A DNA stretch of 64,000 bases, taken from Burkholderia sp. GTDB taxonomy: Bacteria; Pseudomonadota; Gammaproteobacteria; Burkholderiales; Burkholderiaceae. Position numbers and translations under genes: made by a program. How positions within the stretch are numbered: position 1 is the stretch's first letter; each line of letters starts with the position of its first letter. The notes beneath the pieces were generated by a model. That model was not told the DNA's origin and did no database searches. It saw only the letters and a list, made by a program, of their open reading frames with translations. Below, piece by piece: positions 43,665 to 53,775 of the stretch. The stretch is taken from NCBI GenBank assembly GCA_031253835.1, contig JAIRVP010000067.1:62001-126000 (forward strand). The letters run 5' to 3'.

Positions 43665-44570
43665 ATGACCGATACCGCCGACTACCACAAGATCAGGGCC
43701 CGGCACGTGAAGTTCGACTTCAGCGACACGCCGATCACCTGGGTGCCGAACGATCCGGGCAGCACGCACATCATCAACACGCTGAACCTGCTGTTCCCGG
43801 AAGGCGAGCTGTGGTTCTGCCGCGTGTACAACAAGGCGCTGCCGCTGATCGCCGATGCGCGCCTGCGCGACGAGGCCGAAGGCTTCCTGCGCCAGGAGGC
43901 CGTGCACTCGCGCTCGCACGGCGGCGTGCTGAAGCACTACTACGACCGGCACGGGATCGACACGAAGCCGTTCACGCAGAAGCTCAACCGGCTGTTCACG
44001 CGCGTGCTCGGCGAACAGCCGCTCGGGCTGAAGATCGGCCATACGCGCTTCTGGCTGCGGCAGCAGCTGGCCGTGATCGCGTCGCTCGAGCATTTCTTCG
44101 GCTATCTCGGCAACTGGGTGCTCAACGCGCACGGGCTCGACGAAGGCCGTGCCGACCCGACGATGGTCGACCTGCTGCGCTGGCACGGCGCCGAGGAAGT
44201 CGAGCACCGCACCGTCGCGTTCGACATCTACCGGCACCTCGGCGGCAGCTATCCGGAGCGCTGCGTGCACATGGCATTCGTGATCCTGCTGCTGCTCTAC
44301 TACATCACGACCGGCGCGAAGTTCATGTACAGGCGCGACCCGGCGGCCGGCCGCTACCCGGGCTTCGTACTGGCGTGGTGGCAGGGTTCGCGGCGCGGGC
44401 ACCTGCCGTCGTTCTGGAAGGTGATCGGCGCGGCGCTGCGTTATTTCAAGCCGAGCTACACGCCGCACCACGAAGGCTCGACCGAGCAGGCGCTCGCCTA
44501 CCTCGCGCGCTCGCCGGCCGCGCAGGCCGCCGCGCACGGCGGCAACTGGGGCACGACGAAGGGCGCCTGA
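43665..44570 (+). CDS. PF10118-type metal-dependent hydrolase
   Basis: 301 residues. Repeated Glu/His motifs typical of a di-metal helical bundle: QEAVHSRSHGG, SLEHFFGYLGNW and GAEEVEHRTVAFDIY. A hydrophobic segment (HMAFVILLLLYYITTGAKFMY) suggests membrane association. The family is annotated as predicted metal-dependent hydrolase and often travels with lipid-modifying enzymes. Third gene of the operon; activity unknown. Confidence 0.87.
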   Translation: MTDTADYHKIRARHVKFDFSDTPITWVPNDPGSTHIINTLNLLFPEGELWFCRVYNKALPLIADARLRDEAEGFLRQEAVHSRSHGGVLKHYYDRHGIDTKPFTQKLNRLFTRVLGEQPLGLKIGHTRFWLRQQLAVIASLEHFFGYLGNWVLNAHGLDEGRADPTMVDLLRWHGAEEVEHRTVAFDIYRHLGGSYPERCVHMAFVILLLLYYITTGAKFMYRRDPAAGRYPGFVLAWWQGSRRGHLPSFWKVIGAALRYFKPSYTPHHEGSTEQALAYLARSPAAQAAAHGGNWGTTKGA

Positions 44571-44586
44571 CCGTGCTTCCGGCCGG

Positions 44587-44609
44587 TTCGGCGGGCGACT
44601 CCCGCCGAA
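44587..44609. terminator. Hairpin after the PF10118 gene
   Basis: A 9-bp perfect stem (TTCGGCGGG and complement) with a 5-base loop, 16 bases after the stop. No T-run follows, so it is a weak terminator candidate. Confidence 0.4.
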
Positions 44610-44649
44610 ATGCGTACAATCGCGGCTTCAATTTCCCGGAGGTGCCGCG

Positions 44650-44937
44650 ATGGCCATGAAGAAAACCGATCTCGAAAAGAACAAGGCGCTCAAACTGACG
44701 CAAGCGATGAAGCAGTCGGGCTCCGCGCGTTTCGGCAAGGGCGCCGACGAAGCCGCCAAGCTCGACCGCCGCGCGCAGCGCAAGCTCGACCAGGAACAGG
44801 GCCTCGTGCCGTTCGCATGCAAGCTCAACGCCGAGCTCGTCGAACAGCTGAAGGCACGTGCGGCCACGCACCCGGAAGGGATGACGGGCCTGCTGTCCGA
44901 ACTGCTCGTGAACGGCCTCGCGCAACGCGACGCGTAA
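44650..44937 (+). CDS. Small conserved-looking protein, unknown function
   Basis: 95 residues, strongly charged. The first 60 are a Lys/Gln-rich helical region (KKTDLEKNKALKLTQAMKQSG; RRAQRKLDQEQG); the rest (VPFACKLNAELVEQLKARAATHPEGMTGLLSELLVNGLA) looks like a ribbon-helix-helix-type strand and two helices, so nucleic-acid binding is possible. A strong ribosome site (CCGGAGG) precedes the ATG. Not a family I can name. Confidence 0.75.
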   Translation: MAMKKTDLEKNKALKLTQAMKQSGSARFGKGADEAAKLDRRAQRKLDQEQGLVPFACKLNAELVEQLKARAATHPEGMTGLLSELLVNGLAQRDA

Positions 44938-44961
44938 CCGCCACGTATCTCGAAATTTCCG

Positions 44962-44997
44962 TTGACATTGCTACGCTGCCACGACACACTCGTTCGC
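44962..44997 (+). promoter_or_regulatory. Promoter of DUF2917 unit A
   Basis: TTGACA at 44962-44967, 17-base spacer, weak -10 CACACT at 44985-44990. The predicted transcription start falls on or next to the ATG at 44998, so the leader ORF would be leaderless. The same spacing is found in unit B. Confidence 0.55.
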
Positions 44998-45084
44998 ATG
45001 CCTATGCTCAAGCCCAGCGCCATCGCGCATAAAACACGAGTGAACGCCCGTACGCGGCGATCACCGGGGGCGCTTGTGCGTTAG
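44998..45084 (+). CDS. 28-codon leader ORF, unit A
   Basis: Encodes a 28-residue peptide beginning MPMLKPSAIAHK and ending PGALVR. The unit B copy is also exactly 28 codons, begins MPTFKLIAVAIH and ends REALVR. Length, start and end are kept while the middle has changed, as expected for a translated leader, though a non-coding RNA without indels is possible. The ATG is 36 bases from the first base of TTGACA in both copies. The terminator starts 26 bases after the stop in both. Confidence 0.45.
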   Translation: MPMLKPSAIAHKTRVNARTRRSPGALVR

Positions 45085-45110
45085 CATCGAGATTCAGTTG
45101 CGCATGTCAC

Positions 45111-45145
45111 AAGGCCTCGCCGGAAACGGATGAGGCCTTTTTGTT
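45111..45145 (+). terminator. Intrinsic terminator/attenuator, unit A
   Basis: AAGGCCTC, 13-base loop, GAGGCCTT then TTTTGTTTT: a classic Rho-independent terminator. It lies between the leader ORF and the DUF2917 gene, not after a gene, so the downstream gene must be reached by read-through. The sequence is identical in unit B. Confidence 0.8.
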
Positions 45146-45188
45146 TTGGTGCGCGTCATCCCGCCCGGCTCAACGGATGGAGATGACG

Positions 45189-45569
45189 ATGGACCAAGCA
45201 AGCCGGCTGGTTGTTTGTCGCGATCGGTGCCGCACCGACGCAATCGCATTGCCGAGAGTCGAACTGCATTTCACGGTCGCGCCGCGCAAGACGCTGGCGT
45301 GGCGCGCGCAGAACGATGCCGAGATCCGCGTGCACGATGCGACGCTGTGGATCACGCGGCTGGGCAGCGTCGACGATTACTGGATTCGAACCGGCGACGT
45401 GCTGCGCGTGCAGCGCGGCGATCGCATCTGGATCAGCACCGACGACGACACGCCCGCCGCAGCCTCGATCACGACCGTGTACGTGATGAAACGCGATGCG
45501 TGGCTTCCGCGTGCGATCGCACGGATGCGCGACATGCTGGGCAGACGATGTCGAAGATCGCGCGAGTGA
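45189..45569 (+). CDS. DUF2917 family protein, copy A
   Basis: 126 residues from the ATG at 45189, supported by GGAG 6 bases upstream (in-frame ATGs at 45177 and 45183 lie in the ribosome site). Small beta-rich fold with WRAQNDAEIRVHDATLWITRLGS, DDYWIRTGDVLRVQRGDRIWIS, the usual DUF2917 arrangement resembling a compact cupin-like barrel. Function unknown. The next paralogue, 645 bases on, keeps the same blocks. Expressed only by read-through or from an unseen internal promoter. Confidence 0.82.
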   Translation: MDQASRLVVCRDRCRTDAIALPRVELHFTVAPRKTLAWRAQNDAEIRVHDATLWITRLGSVDDYWIRTGDVLRVQRGDRIWISTDDDTPAAASITTVYVMKRDAWLPRAIARMRDMLGRRCRRSRE

Positions 45570-45607
45570 CGCATCCTGCATCGCCGCGCATATCCCGAAA
45601 ATAGTCG

Positions 45608-45643
45608 TTGACAACACCGCAGCCCGACAACAGAATCGTTCGC
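45608..45643 (+). promoter_or_regulatory. Promoter of DUF2917 unit B
   Basis: TTGACA at 45608-45613, 17-base spacer, -10 CAGAAT at 45631-45636 (4 of 6 to consensus), then 7 bases to the leader ATG at 45644. Better -10 than in unit A. Confidence 0.6.
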
Positions 45644-45730
45644 ATGCCTACGTTCAAGCTCATCGCCGTTGCGATTCATTGCTCGATGAACATTCGAAAG
45701 AATGATTCACGGGAGGCGCTTGTGCGTTAG
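45644..45730 (+). CDS. 28-codon leader ORF, unit B
   Basis: 28 residues, MPTFKLIAVAIH at the start and REALVR at the end; same length and same placement as unit A. Like unit A it would begin at the transcription start with no ribosome site. No run of regulatory codons (such as consecutive Trp or His) is visible, so classical amino-acid attenuation is not indicated. Confidence 0.45.
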   Translation: MPTFKLIAVAIHCSMNIRKNDSREALVR

Positions 45731-45756
45731 CAATCGAGCAGTACCGCATGTCACAC

Positions 45757-45790
45757 AAGGCCTCGCCGGAAACGGATGAGGCCTTTTTGT
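45757..45790 (+). terminator. Intrinsic terminator/attenuator, unit B
   Basis: Same stem and loop as in unit A (AAGGCCTC / GAGGCCTT followed by TTTTGTT), 26 bases after the leader stop and 44 bases before the DUF2917 start. Confidence 0.8.
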
Positions 45791-45833
45791 TCTGGTGCGC
45801 GTCATCCGTCCGGCCCACTGAATGGAGAAGACG

Positions 45834-46208
45834 ATGGACCAGGCAAGCCAGCTGTTTGACCGTCCCGATCGGCGCCGCACCGGCACGATCGCGTTACCGA
45901 CTGTCGTGATCCGTTTCGCGGTCGCGCCGCGCACGACGATGACCTGGCGCGCGCCGCAGGATGCGGAGCTCCGCACGCATGGCGCGGCGCTGTGGGTCAC
46001 GCGCCCGCCGAGCGTCGACGATCATTGGGTGCGGCCCGGCGACGTGCTGCGCATCGCGCGCGGCGAGCGCATCTGGCTCGGCACCGATGCCGACCGATCG
46101 GCCGAAGCGACGCTCACGACCGCGTACGTGCGGCGCGGCGAGCGCTTCAGGCGCATGCTCGCGCAAGTGCAACGTTTGCTCGTCGGGGTAGGGAGAAGGA
46201 GCGGATGA
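45834..46208 (+). CDS. DUF2917 family protein, copy B
   Basis: 124 residues, start ATG 45834 preceded by GGAGAAGACG. Paralogue of the 45189 gene: both begin MDQAS, then share RFAVAPRTTMTWRAPQDAEL-like and VDDHWVRPGDVLRIARGERIWLG blocks. The C-termini differ (Arg-rich tail here). Function unknown. Diverged enough to have a separate role. Confidence 0.82.
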   Translation: MDQASQLFDRPDRRRTGTIALPTVVIRFAVAPRTTMTWRAPQDAELRTHGAALWVTRPPSVDDHWVRPGDVLRIARGERIWLGTDADRSAEATLTTAYVRRGERFRRMLAQVQRLLVGVGRRSG

Positions 46209-46368
46209 GCGACGTGCCGTCAGGCACGCGAGACGCGGAACGGCCGCGACCGGAAACGGACGCACCCGCGGCGCAGTACGCCGCAGGTGCGCATCGAATG
46301 TCGCGGCACGCCAGTGCGTGCCGCGAGCGATCGCACGCCGTGCGCAGCAACCGGATGCAGTGCGTGCA

Positions 46369-46647
46369 TCAGGTGCTGGCGGCGAGACGCGGGCCCGTGC
46401 TCCGGGGAGTGGAATCGAGGTCGGGACGCTGCGCTGCCTGCGAGGTCACCCACGGATCGATGCCCTGCTTCTGCACCTCTTCGAGGAATGACACTCGTGT
46501 GCGCCAGTAATCCGCTTGTAATTTCGCATCGATGACGCGCTGTTCGGCTGCGAACAGTTCCATGCGCGCCGTCACGAGCATCGACGCAGCGGTTTTTTCC
46601 GGCGTGGGGGCGTGTCGCATCGCCCAACGGCTGATCCAGTTCAACAT
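46369..46647 (-). CDS. Small helical protein, unknown function
   Basis: 92 residues from ATG 46647, with an excellent ribosome site (GGAGGTCAGC) directly upstream. The middle is a predicted long amphipathic helix (MLVTARMELFAAEQRVIDAKLQADYWRTRVSFLEEV), coiled-coil-like; the C-terminus is disordered. No signal peptide. No family recognised. Convergent with the DUF2917 copy B gene. Confidence 0.7.
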   Translation of the reverse strand: MLNWISRWAMRHAPTPEKTAASMLVTARMELFAAEQRVIDAKLQADYWRTRVSFLEEVQKQGIDPWVTSQAAQRPDLDSTPRSTGPRLAAST

Positions 46648-47424
46648 GCTGACCTCCGTGATTACGGACGAACCCGCATCGGGCAATCGCAATCGGCCGT
46701 GCCTGCCCGAACGCGCAACGGCCTTGACCGCCATTCACCGCCTGGCCTGCACGGACTGCGACTCCCCCGCGTCGGCAATTACCGGCCGGCGTGTGCATGC
46801 GCGGTGTATCTATCCTAGAAAGACTTGCCGGTTTACGCGATGGGGTCTTGCAATCTTTTACACAGAAACCACAGTCGCCCCCGCATCGCGAAATGACAGT
46901 TGCGGACGGGACGGCTTCGGCGCAGGATAGCCCGATATCTGCCACCGCATGGACTGACGAATGACCGCTGCACGCCGCAGCCGGGCATCCGCACCGGCCG
47001 CGCACGTGCGTCCGCGCGCACGCGCTGCCTGCCCCGCGTTCGTGCAGCATGCGGGCGCTCCGTTTCAGTCGCATGTCATCGCGCCTTGCGCGAAGCGGCC
47101 GTCATGCCGTTGCGCACGCATCGGCCGGTTTCGCCCGCTCCCGCCGCCGCCCTTTCCGTCTTTTCCACCGTTTCCGCCATTTCTGCCGGTCCGTGCCGCG
47201 CGAACCGGTAAAATGCGCGCCTTCGTCGCGCGGCCGGGCTGCCAGACCGTTCGCGCGCAGGCAACCGATCGTGCCCTCCAACTATATCGTCCGAGCTATC
47301 CGCGCTATTACAATCCGCCGATAGCCGGGCAATAGTGGCTGGTTACATTAAGCCGGCCGCGCGCTGCCTGTACAACAATTCGGCACAACAATCAACACGA
47401 CAACCCGACCGGAGAAACGCCTTC
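46648..47424. other. Long intergenic region before the purine permease
   Basis: 777 bases between the divergent small helical gene and the permease. Short frames exist but are Pro/Arg-rich and lack ribosome sites. The left side presumably carries the promoter of the 46647 gene, the right side that of the permease. I see no purine-riboswitch core pattern, though I cannot fold the sequence. Confidence 0.45.
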
Positions 47425-48726
47425 ATGGAATCCATCAAGCGGTATTTCGGCTTCGCTGAAGCCGGCACCGACTTCCGCACCGAAATACTCGCGGGCGTCA
47501 CCACGTTCCTGACGATGGCCTACATCATCTTCGTCAACCCCGCGATCCTCGGCGACGCCGGCATGCCGAAGGAATCCGTGTTCGTCGCGACCTGCCTCGT
47601 CGCGGCGCTGGCGTCGATCATCATGGGGCTGTACGCGAACTACCCGATCGCGTGCGCGCCCGGCATGGGCCTGAACGCGTATTTCGCGTACACGGTCGTC
47701 AAGGGGATGGGCTTCACGTGGCAGGCCGCGCTCGGCGCGGTGTTCATCTCCGGCTGCCTGTTCCTGCTCGTCACGCTGTTCCGCGTGCGCGAGGCGATCG
47801 TCAACGGCATTCCGAAATCGCTGCGGATCTCGATCACCGCCGGTATCGGCCTGTTCCTCGGCATCATCTCGCTGAAGACGTCCGGCGTGATCGTCGGCAA
47901 CCCGGCCACGCTCGTCACGCTCGGCGACCTGCACAAGCACGACACGATCCTCGCGATCGTCGGCTTCTTCACGATCGTCACGCTCGACCACCTGCGCGTG
48001 CGCGGCGCGATCCTGATCGGCATCATCGGCGTCACGATCCTGTCGTTCTTCTTCGGCGACAACCAGTTCCACGGCGTGTTCTCCGCGCCGCCGTCGATCG
48101 ACGCGACGCTGTTCAAGCTCGACATCCGCGCCGCGCTGTCGACCGGCATCATCAACGTGATCCTCGTGTTCTTCCTCGTCGAGCTGTTCGACGCAACGGG
48201 CACGCTGATGGGCGTCGCGAACCGCGCGGGCCTGCTCGTCGAAGGCAAGATGAACCGCCTGAACAAGGCGCTGCTCGCCGACAGCACGGCGATCGTCGCG
48301 GGCTCGGTGCTCGGCACGTCGTCGACCACCGCGTACATCGAAAGCGCATCGGGCGTGCAGGCCGGCGGCCGCACGGGCGTGACGGCGATCACCGTCGCGG
48401 TGCTGTTCCTCGCGTGCCTGTTCATCGCGCCGCTCGCCGGTGTCGTGCCGGCCTACGCAACGGCGCCCGCGCTGCTGTACGTGTCGTGCCTGATGCTCCG
48501 CGAGATGGTCGACGTGCCGTGGGACGATGCGACGGAAGCCGTGCCGGCCGCGCTGACCGCGCTGCTGATGCCGTTCACGTACTCGATCGCGAACGGCGTC
48601 GCATTCGGCTTCATCGCGTACGGCGGCCTGAAGCTGCTGACGGGCCAGGCGCGCACGGTCAAGCCGATCGTGTGGATCATCGCGGCCGTGTTCCTGTTCC
48701 GCTTCTTCTATCTCGGCAGCGAGTAA
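47425..48726 (+). CDS. NCS2/AzgA-type purine permease
   Basis: 433 residues, about 12-14 membrane helices. Family marks: RYFGFAEAGTDFRTEILAGVTTFLTMAYIIFVNP, then CAPGMGLNAYFAY and the GTSSTTAYIESASGVQAGGRTG block near residue 310, which forms the substrate and ion site. Imports adenine, guanine or hypoxanthine with protons. GGAG ten bases before the ATG at 47425 supports the start. A strong terminator follows. Confidence 0.93.
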   Translation: MESIKRYFGFAEAGTDFRTEILAGVTTFLTMAYIIFVNPAILGDAGMPKESVFVATCLVAALASIIMGLYANYPIACAPGMGLNAYFAYTVVKGMGFTWQAALGAVFISGCLFLLVTLFRVREAIVNGIPKSLRISITAGIGLFLGIISLKTSGVIVGNPATLVTLGDLHKHDTILAIVGFFTIVTLDHLRVRGAILIGIIGVTILSFFFGDNQFHGVFSAPPSIDATLFKLDIRAALSTGIINVILVFFLVELFDATGTLMGVANRAGLLVEGKMNRLNKALLADSTAIVAGSVLGTSSTTAYIESASGVQAGGRTGVTAITVAVLFLACLFIAPLAGVVPAYATAPALLYVSCLMLREMVDVPWDDATEAVPAALTALLMPFTYSIANGVAFGFIAYGGLKLLTGQARTVKPIVWIIAAVFLFRFFYLGSE

Positions 48727-48740
48727 ACGCAGCGCGGCAC

Positions 48741-48780
48741 GATGAAAAAACGCCACCTGCGGGTGGCGTTTTTTCATCGT
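48741..48780. terminator. Strong bidirectional intrinsic terminator
   Basis: CGATGAAAAAACGCCACC on one arm pairs with GGTGGCGTTTTTTCATCG on the other, with a 4-base TGCG loop and T-runs on both strands. It ends the permease transcript and can also serve the minus strand. Confidence 0.92.
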
Positions 48781-48957
48781 GCGATTTCTTCTGCGATCCT
48801 GACGAATCGGCGCACCCGGTCGTGCATGCGCCCGGGCAACCGGTGCCGCCCGCGTATGAAAATGCCGCCCGACTCCGCCGAACGGCATTGCGTGAAAGGC
48901 AACGTCCTCGCGTGCGTCGCGCTCAGTCGCGCGCGCCGCAAGACGAGCGTCGTGTCG

Positions 48958-49245
48958 TCAGCGCCAGTTGGCCTCGTAGAAGCGCACGTAACCGCTGCGC
49001 AGCGTCACGCATTGCGCGCGCGTCTCCGACAGCAGGCGTCGCGCAGCCGCCTCGATACGGTCGCGGTGCTGGTCGAATGCGCCGACCATGTCCTCGAAGC
49101 GCGGCGAGGCCGCGCCGAAGTGGTCTTCCAGCGCCTCGGCGGTGATCTGACATTGGACGCGCTCGCCATTGACCAGTGCCGTGAATGCAAGCATCAGGTC
49201 ACGCCCCGAATATTCGGGCTTCTCATTCGTGAAATGGATCTGCAT
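48958..49245 (-). CDS. DUF1488 family protein
   Basis: 95 residues, full length for DUF1488: MQIHFTNEKPEYSGRDLMLAFTALVNGERVQCQITAEALEDHFG and the Cys-containing end. Small cytoplasmic beta/alpha protein of unknown function, common in Burkholderia. Alone on the minus strand. Confidence 0.82.
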   Translation of the reverse strand: MQIHFTNEKPEYSGRDLMLAFTALVNGERVQCQITAEALEDHFGAASPRFEDMVGAFDQHRDRIEAAARRLLSETRAQCVTLRSGYVRFYEANWR

Positions 49246-49487
49246 GGGAGCCGCCTCGACCGGTAGAAAACGAATGACCGCGTCCGTCGTCCGCTACCGG
49301 CCGGACGAAATATGTACGCGGGCTCGCCGGCGGAGGCCCCGACCGCGGGGTGTGGCGCGGTCAATGCATGCCGGTTGATTTCCACTTTAGACGGTTTCGC
49401 GCGGGAGGCAAAATTTCCCGCGTGCGTCGTTCCGACGCGCCATTTATCAGATCAGCGCGGCATCAGGCACCGTTTCGGAAACGGGCG

Positions 49488-49679
49488 TCAGTGCGGATCG
49501 GTCGGCCAGATGTTGAGCGCGATCGCGGCGGTCGTGACGCCCACCGCAATCGCGGCCGCCCCGTATCGCACCGCATCGGTCAGATCGAACAGCAATCCGT
49601 GGATCGCCACGGCAATGCCGCCCAGCATGATGAACGTGGCGATGGCCGCCAGCACGACTCTCAGTTCCGTCCGAACCAT
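49488..49679 (-). CDS. Small membrane protein, unknown function
   Basis: 63 residues from ATG 49679, with GGGAG upstream. Two membrane helices (about 6-30, VVLAAIATFIMLGGIAVAIHGLL, and 36-57, AVRYGAAAIAVGVTTAAIAL) joined by a short Asp-containing loop. No family recognised. An upstream in-frame ATG would add unlikely Arg-rich sequence. Confidence 0.6.
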   Translation of the reverse strand: MVRTELRVVLAAIATFIMLGGIAVAIHGLLFDLTDAVRYGAAAIAVGVTTAAIALNIWPTDPH

Positions 49680-49948
49680 GATGCGTCTCCCGAACGGATG
49701 CATGTCGCGTCGCATGCATGTTGCGATGCGGAACACGGCGCGTGCGTGCTCCATTTCCATCATTGCAGGCGGGCGCTTAAAAGCAAGGGGATTTTGTTCG
49801 CGGTCGCACAGCGCACGTGGCGCTTGTATGATGATGCGTACCCGGACGGTCGGCTGTCGCGCCGGATGGTGCACCGCGAGCGGCGAGACACGCCGCCGCC
49901 GGTTCCGATTCGGTCGGCCCGGGTTGCCCCGGGAACAGGAGACAAGTC

Positions 49949-51862
<1,914 letters not shown>

Positions 51863-51944
51863 CGCCCGCGGCCGGCGGACGCTGCCCGCCGGCCGGTTCG
51901 GGTATGCTTGGCGCGTTGCCGCCGACCCGCCGCCCGCTTCATTC

Positions 51945-52247
51945 ATGACCGATCCCGACCACCCGCCCCTCGTGCGCATCGAGCCGCTCGGCACGACCTT
52001 CGACGCCCCCGATTCGCTGACGGTACTCGAGGCCGCCGCGTTCGCGCACGTGTCGCTGCCGCGCTCGTGCCGCAACGGCACGTGCCGAAGCTGCCTTTGC
52101 CGGATCGTCAGCGGCAGCGTACGCTACACAATCGAATGGCCGGGCCTGAGCCGCGACGAAAAGGCCGACGGCTATACGCTGCCGTGCGTGGCCGTCGCGA
52201 CGTCGGACCTCGTGCTCGACGTGCCCGACGCGGTCATGCTCGACTAG
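51945..52247 (+). CDS. Plant-type 2Fe-2S ferredoxin
   Basis: 100 residues. The cluster ligands follow the plant-type spacing: Cys42, Cys47, Cys50 (SCRNGTCRSC) and Cys81 (LPCVAVA). An electron carrier; no oxygenase or reductase partner lies beside it. It starts 82 bases after the sigma-54 activator. Confidence 0.92.
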   Translation: MTDPDHPPLVRIEPLGTTFDAPDSLTVLEAAAFAHVSLPRSCRNGTCRSCLCRIVSGSVRYTIEWPGLSRDEKADGYTLPCVAVATSDLVLDVPDAVMLD

Positions 52248-52305
52248 ACGCGGCGTGCGGTCGCGCGCGCCGTCCTGCCACGCCCGATCCTGCATGGAGA
52301 ACGTG

Positions 52306-52800
52306 ATGACCCAGCAAACCGATCGCATCGAGAAACAAGCCCGGCTCGCGGCATCGCCCGACCGCGTCTGGGAAGCCGTCAGCAATTCCGGCGAATTCGG
52401 CCACTGGTTCGGCGTCACGTTCGACGGGCCGTTCGCGGCCGACCAGCCGCTGTTCGGCCGCATCACGCCGACGCGCGTCGACGACGACGTCGCCAAGGCG
52501 CAGGAGCCGTATGCCGGCACTGTGTTCGAAATCGTCGTCGATCGCATCGAACCGAAGCAACTGTTCTCGTTTCGCTGGCATCCGTTCGCGATCGACCCGA
52601 ATTACGATTACACGTCGGAACCGATGACGCTCGTCACGTTCACGCTCGCCGCGCAGGCCAGCGGCACGCTGCTGACGGTCACCGAAACGGGGTTCGACCA
52701 GTTGATCGAAGCGCGCCGCGCGAAGGCACGCGAGATGAACGACCACGGCTGGGCCGCGCAGATGATGCTGATCACGAAATATCTGGCGAAGCACGCGTAG
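52306..52800 (+). CDS. SRPBCC / AHSA1-family protein
   Basis: 164 residues. START-like fold with the AHSA1 pattern: RLAASPDRVWEAVSNSGEFGHWFGVTF, then FSFRWHPFA, LVTFTLAAQASGTLLTVTETGFDQL and a closing helix. Binds hydrophobic ligands or acts as an Hsp90-cochaperone-like fold; role unknown. GGAG before the ATG at 52306 supports that start over one at 52294. Confidence 0.88.
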   Translation: MTQQTDRIEKQARLAASPDRVWEAVSNSGEFGHWFGVTFDGPFAADQPLFGRITPTRVDDDVAKAQEPYAGTVFEIVVDRIEPKQLFSFRWHPFAIDPNYDYTSEPMTLVTFTLAAQASGTLLTVTETGFDQLIEARRAKAREMNDHGWAAQMMLITKYLAKHA

Positions 52801-52892
52801 CGCGCCGCTTCGTCGCACGCCGCTGCCGTCCCGCGAATCGACGTGCGTGTCATAATCCGCCCCATCTTCGCCCACACGCCGCCGCGCATCGC

Positions 52893-53270
52893 ATGCTGAG
52901 TCGTCGCCTCCGGAAGATCGGCAGTCTGATCGGGATGCTCGCCATCCTGATGACGGCGCTCGCGCCGACGATCTCGCAGGCGCTCACCACGCAAGGGCGC
53001 GTCGACGCGCTGCTGGCCGGCTACTGCACGGCCGCGCCGGCCGCCGGCGACCGCTCCGCCGATGCGTCGACGAAGCGCCTGCAAGCGCATCTCCAGGCAT
53101 GCGGCTATTGCAGCCTGCTTGCCCACACGCCCGCACTGCCCGCGCCCGAACTGACGTTCGCGGCCAACGTGCGCGTGATCCAGCACCGCGCGGCCACCCG
53201 CTTCGAAAGCCTGCGCCGCGCGCTGCCGCTCACTTCCGCGCAGCCGCGCGCCCCGCCGTTCGCGTCCTGA
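52893..53270 (+). CDS. DUF2946 membrane-associated protein, copper cluster
   Basis: 125 residues. An N-terminal membrane helix (about 9-30) and a periplasmic part with a CGYCSLL motif (Cys91, Cys94). DUF2946 proteins are repeatedly found next to copper-handling genes, and this one heads CopC, PCuAC and a small membrane protein. Copper role is inferred from context. Confidence 0.8.
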   Translation: MLSRRLRKIGSLIGMLAILMTALAPTISQALTTQGRVDALLAGYCTAAPAAGDRSADASTKRLQAHLQACGYCSLLAHTPALPAPELTFAANVRVIQHRAATRFESLRRALPLTSAQPRAPPFAS

Positions 53271-53366
53271 TCCGTTGTCGTCACGCGTGATGCCGTAGCG
53301 CATCGCGTCGTCCGCGCACGCCGCTCGCGTGCGTGACATGTCACGTTTCGAAGGACGCTCACCGTC

Positions 53367-53732
53367 ATGAACACCGCCACCTTCTTGCGCGGCGCACTCG
53401 CCGCGCTCGGCTTCGTCGTCATCCAGGCTGCCCACGCGCATGCCATGCCGAAGACGCAGGACCCGGCCGCCGACGCCACGCTGTCGGCCGCGCCGCACGC
53501 AGTCACGATCCATTTCAGCGAAGCGCTCGAACCGGCCTTCAGCTCGATCGCCGTCACCGACAGCCACGGGCAGTCGGTCGCCGACGGGAAATCGGCCGTC
53601 GACGCCGGCAACCGGAAACGGATGCACGTCGCACTGGCCAGCCTGACGGCCGGCACGTACACGGTCGCGTGGGTCGCGGTGGCCAGCGACGGCCATCGCA
53701 CGCAAGGCCGTTACACGTTCACGCTGAAGTAA
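53367..53732 (+). CDS. copC: CopC-domain periplasmic copper protein
   Basis: 121 residues. A signal peptide ending in HAHA is followed by a CopC Ig-like fold: AMPKTQDPAADATLSAAPHAVTIHFSEALEPAFSSIAV ... GTYTVAWVAVASDGHRTQGRYTFTLK. The His after the signal and the DGH near the end are the Cu(II)-type ligands. Periplasmic copper carrier; no CopD in the window. Second gene of the copper cluster. Confidence 0.92.
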   Translation: MNTATFLRGALAALGFVVIQAAHAHAMPKTQDPAADATLSAAPHAVTIHFSEALEPAFSSIAVTDSHGQSVADGKSAVDAGNRKRMHVALASLTAGTYTVAWVAVASDGHRTQGRYTFTLK

Positions 53733-53775
53733 TGCCCGCGCTGCCCCCTGCATCCACCCATCAGGAGAACCAACG

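Larger units (their letters stand above)
44955..46208 (+). repeat. Tandem duplication of promoter-leader-terminator-DUF2917 unit
   Basis: Two head-to-tail units with a period of 645-646 bases (TTGACA 44962 versus 45608; leader ATG 44998 versus 45644; terminator 45111 versus 45757; gene ATG 45189 versus 45834). The terminator and the block GGCGCTTGTGCGTTAGCA are identical or nearly so, whereas the protein-coding parts have diverged substantially, so the duplication is not recent and the non-coding parts are under constraint. Confidence 0.85.

Noticed and set aside
41055..44570. 1171-codon open frame spanning three genes
   Set aside because: Only its last 301 codons (from 43665) are real, being the PF10118 protein; the rest is a shifted-frame shadow of the M24-fold and fusion genes.
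46648..47424. Purine riboswitch ahead of the purine permease
   Set aside because: I could not see the conserved core pattern. A covariance-model search for purine and PRPP/ppGpp riboswitches would settle it.
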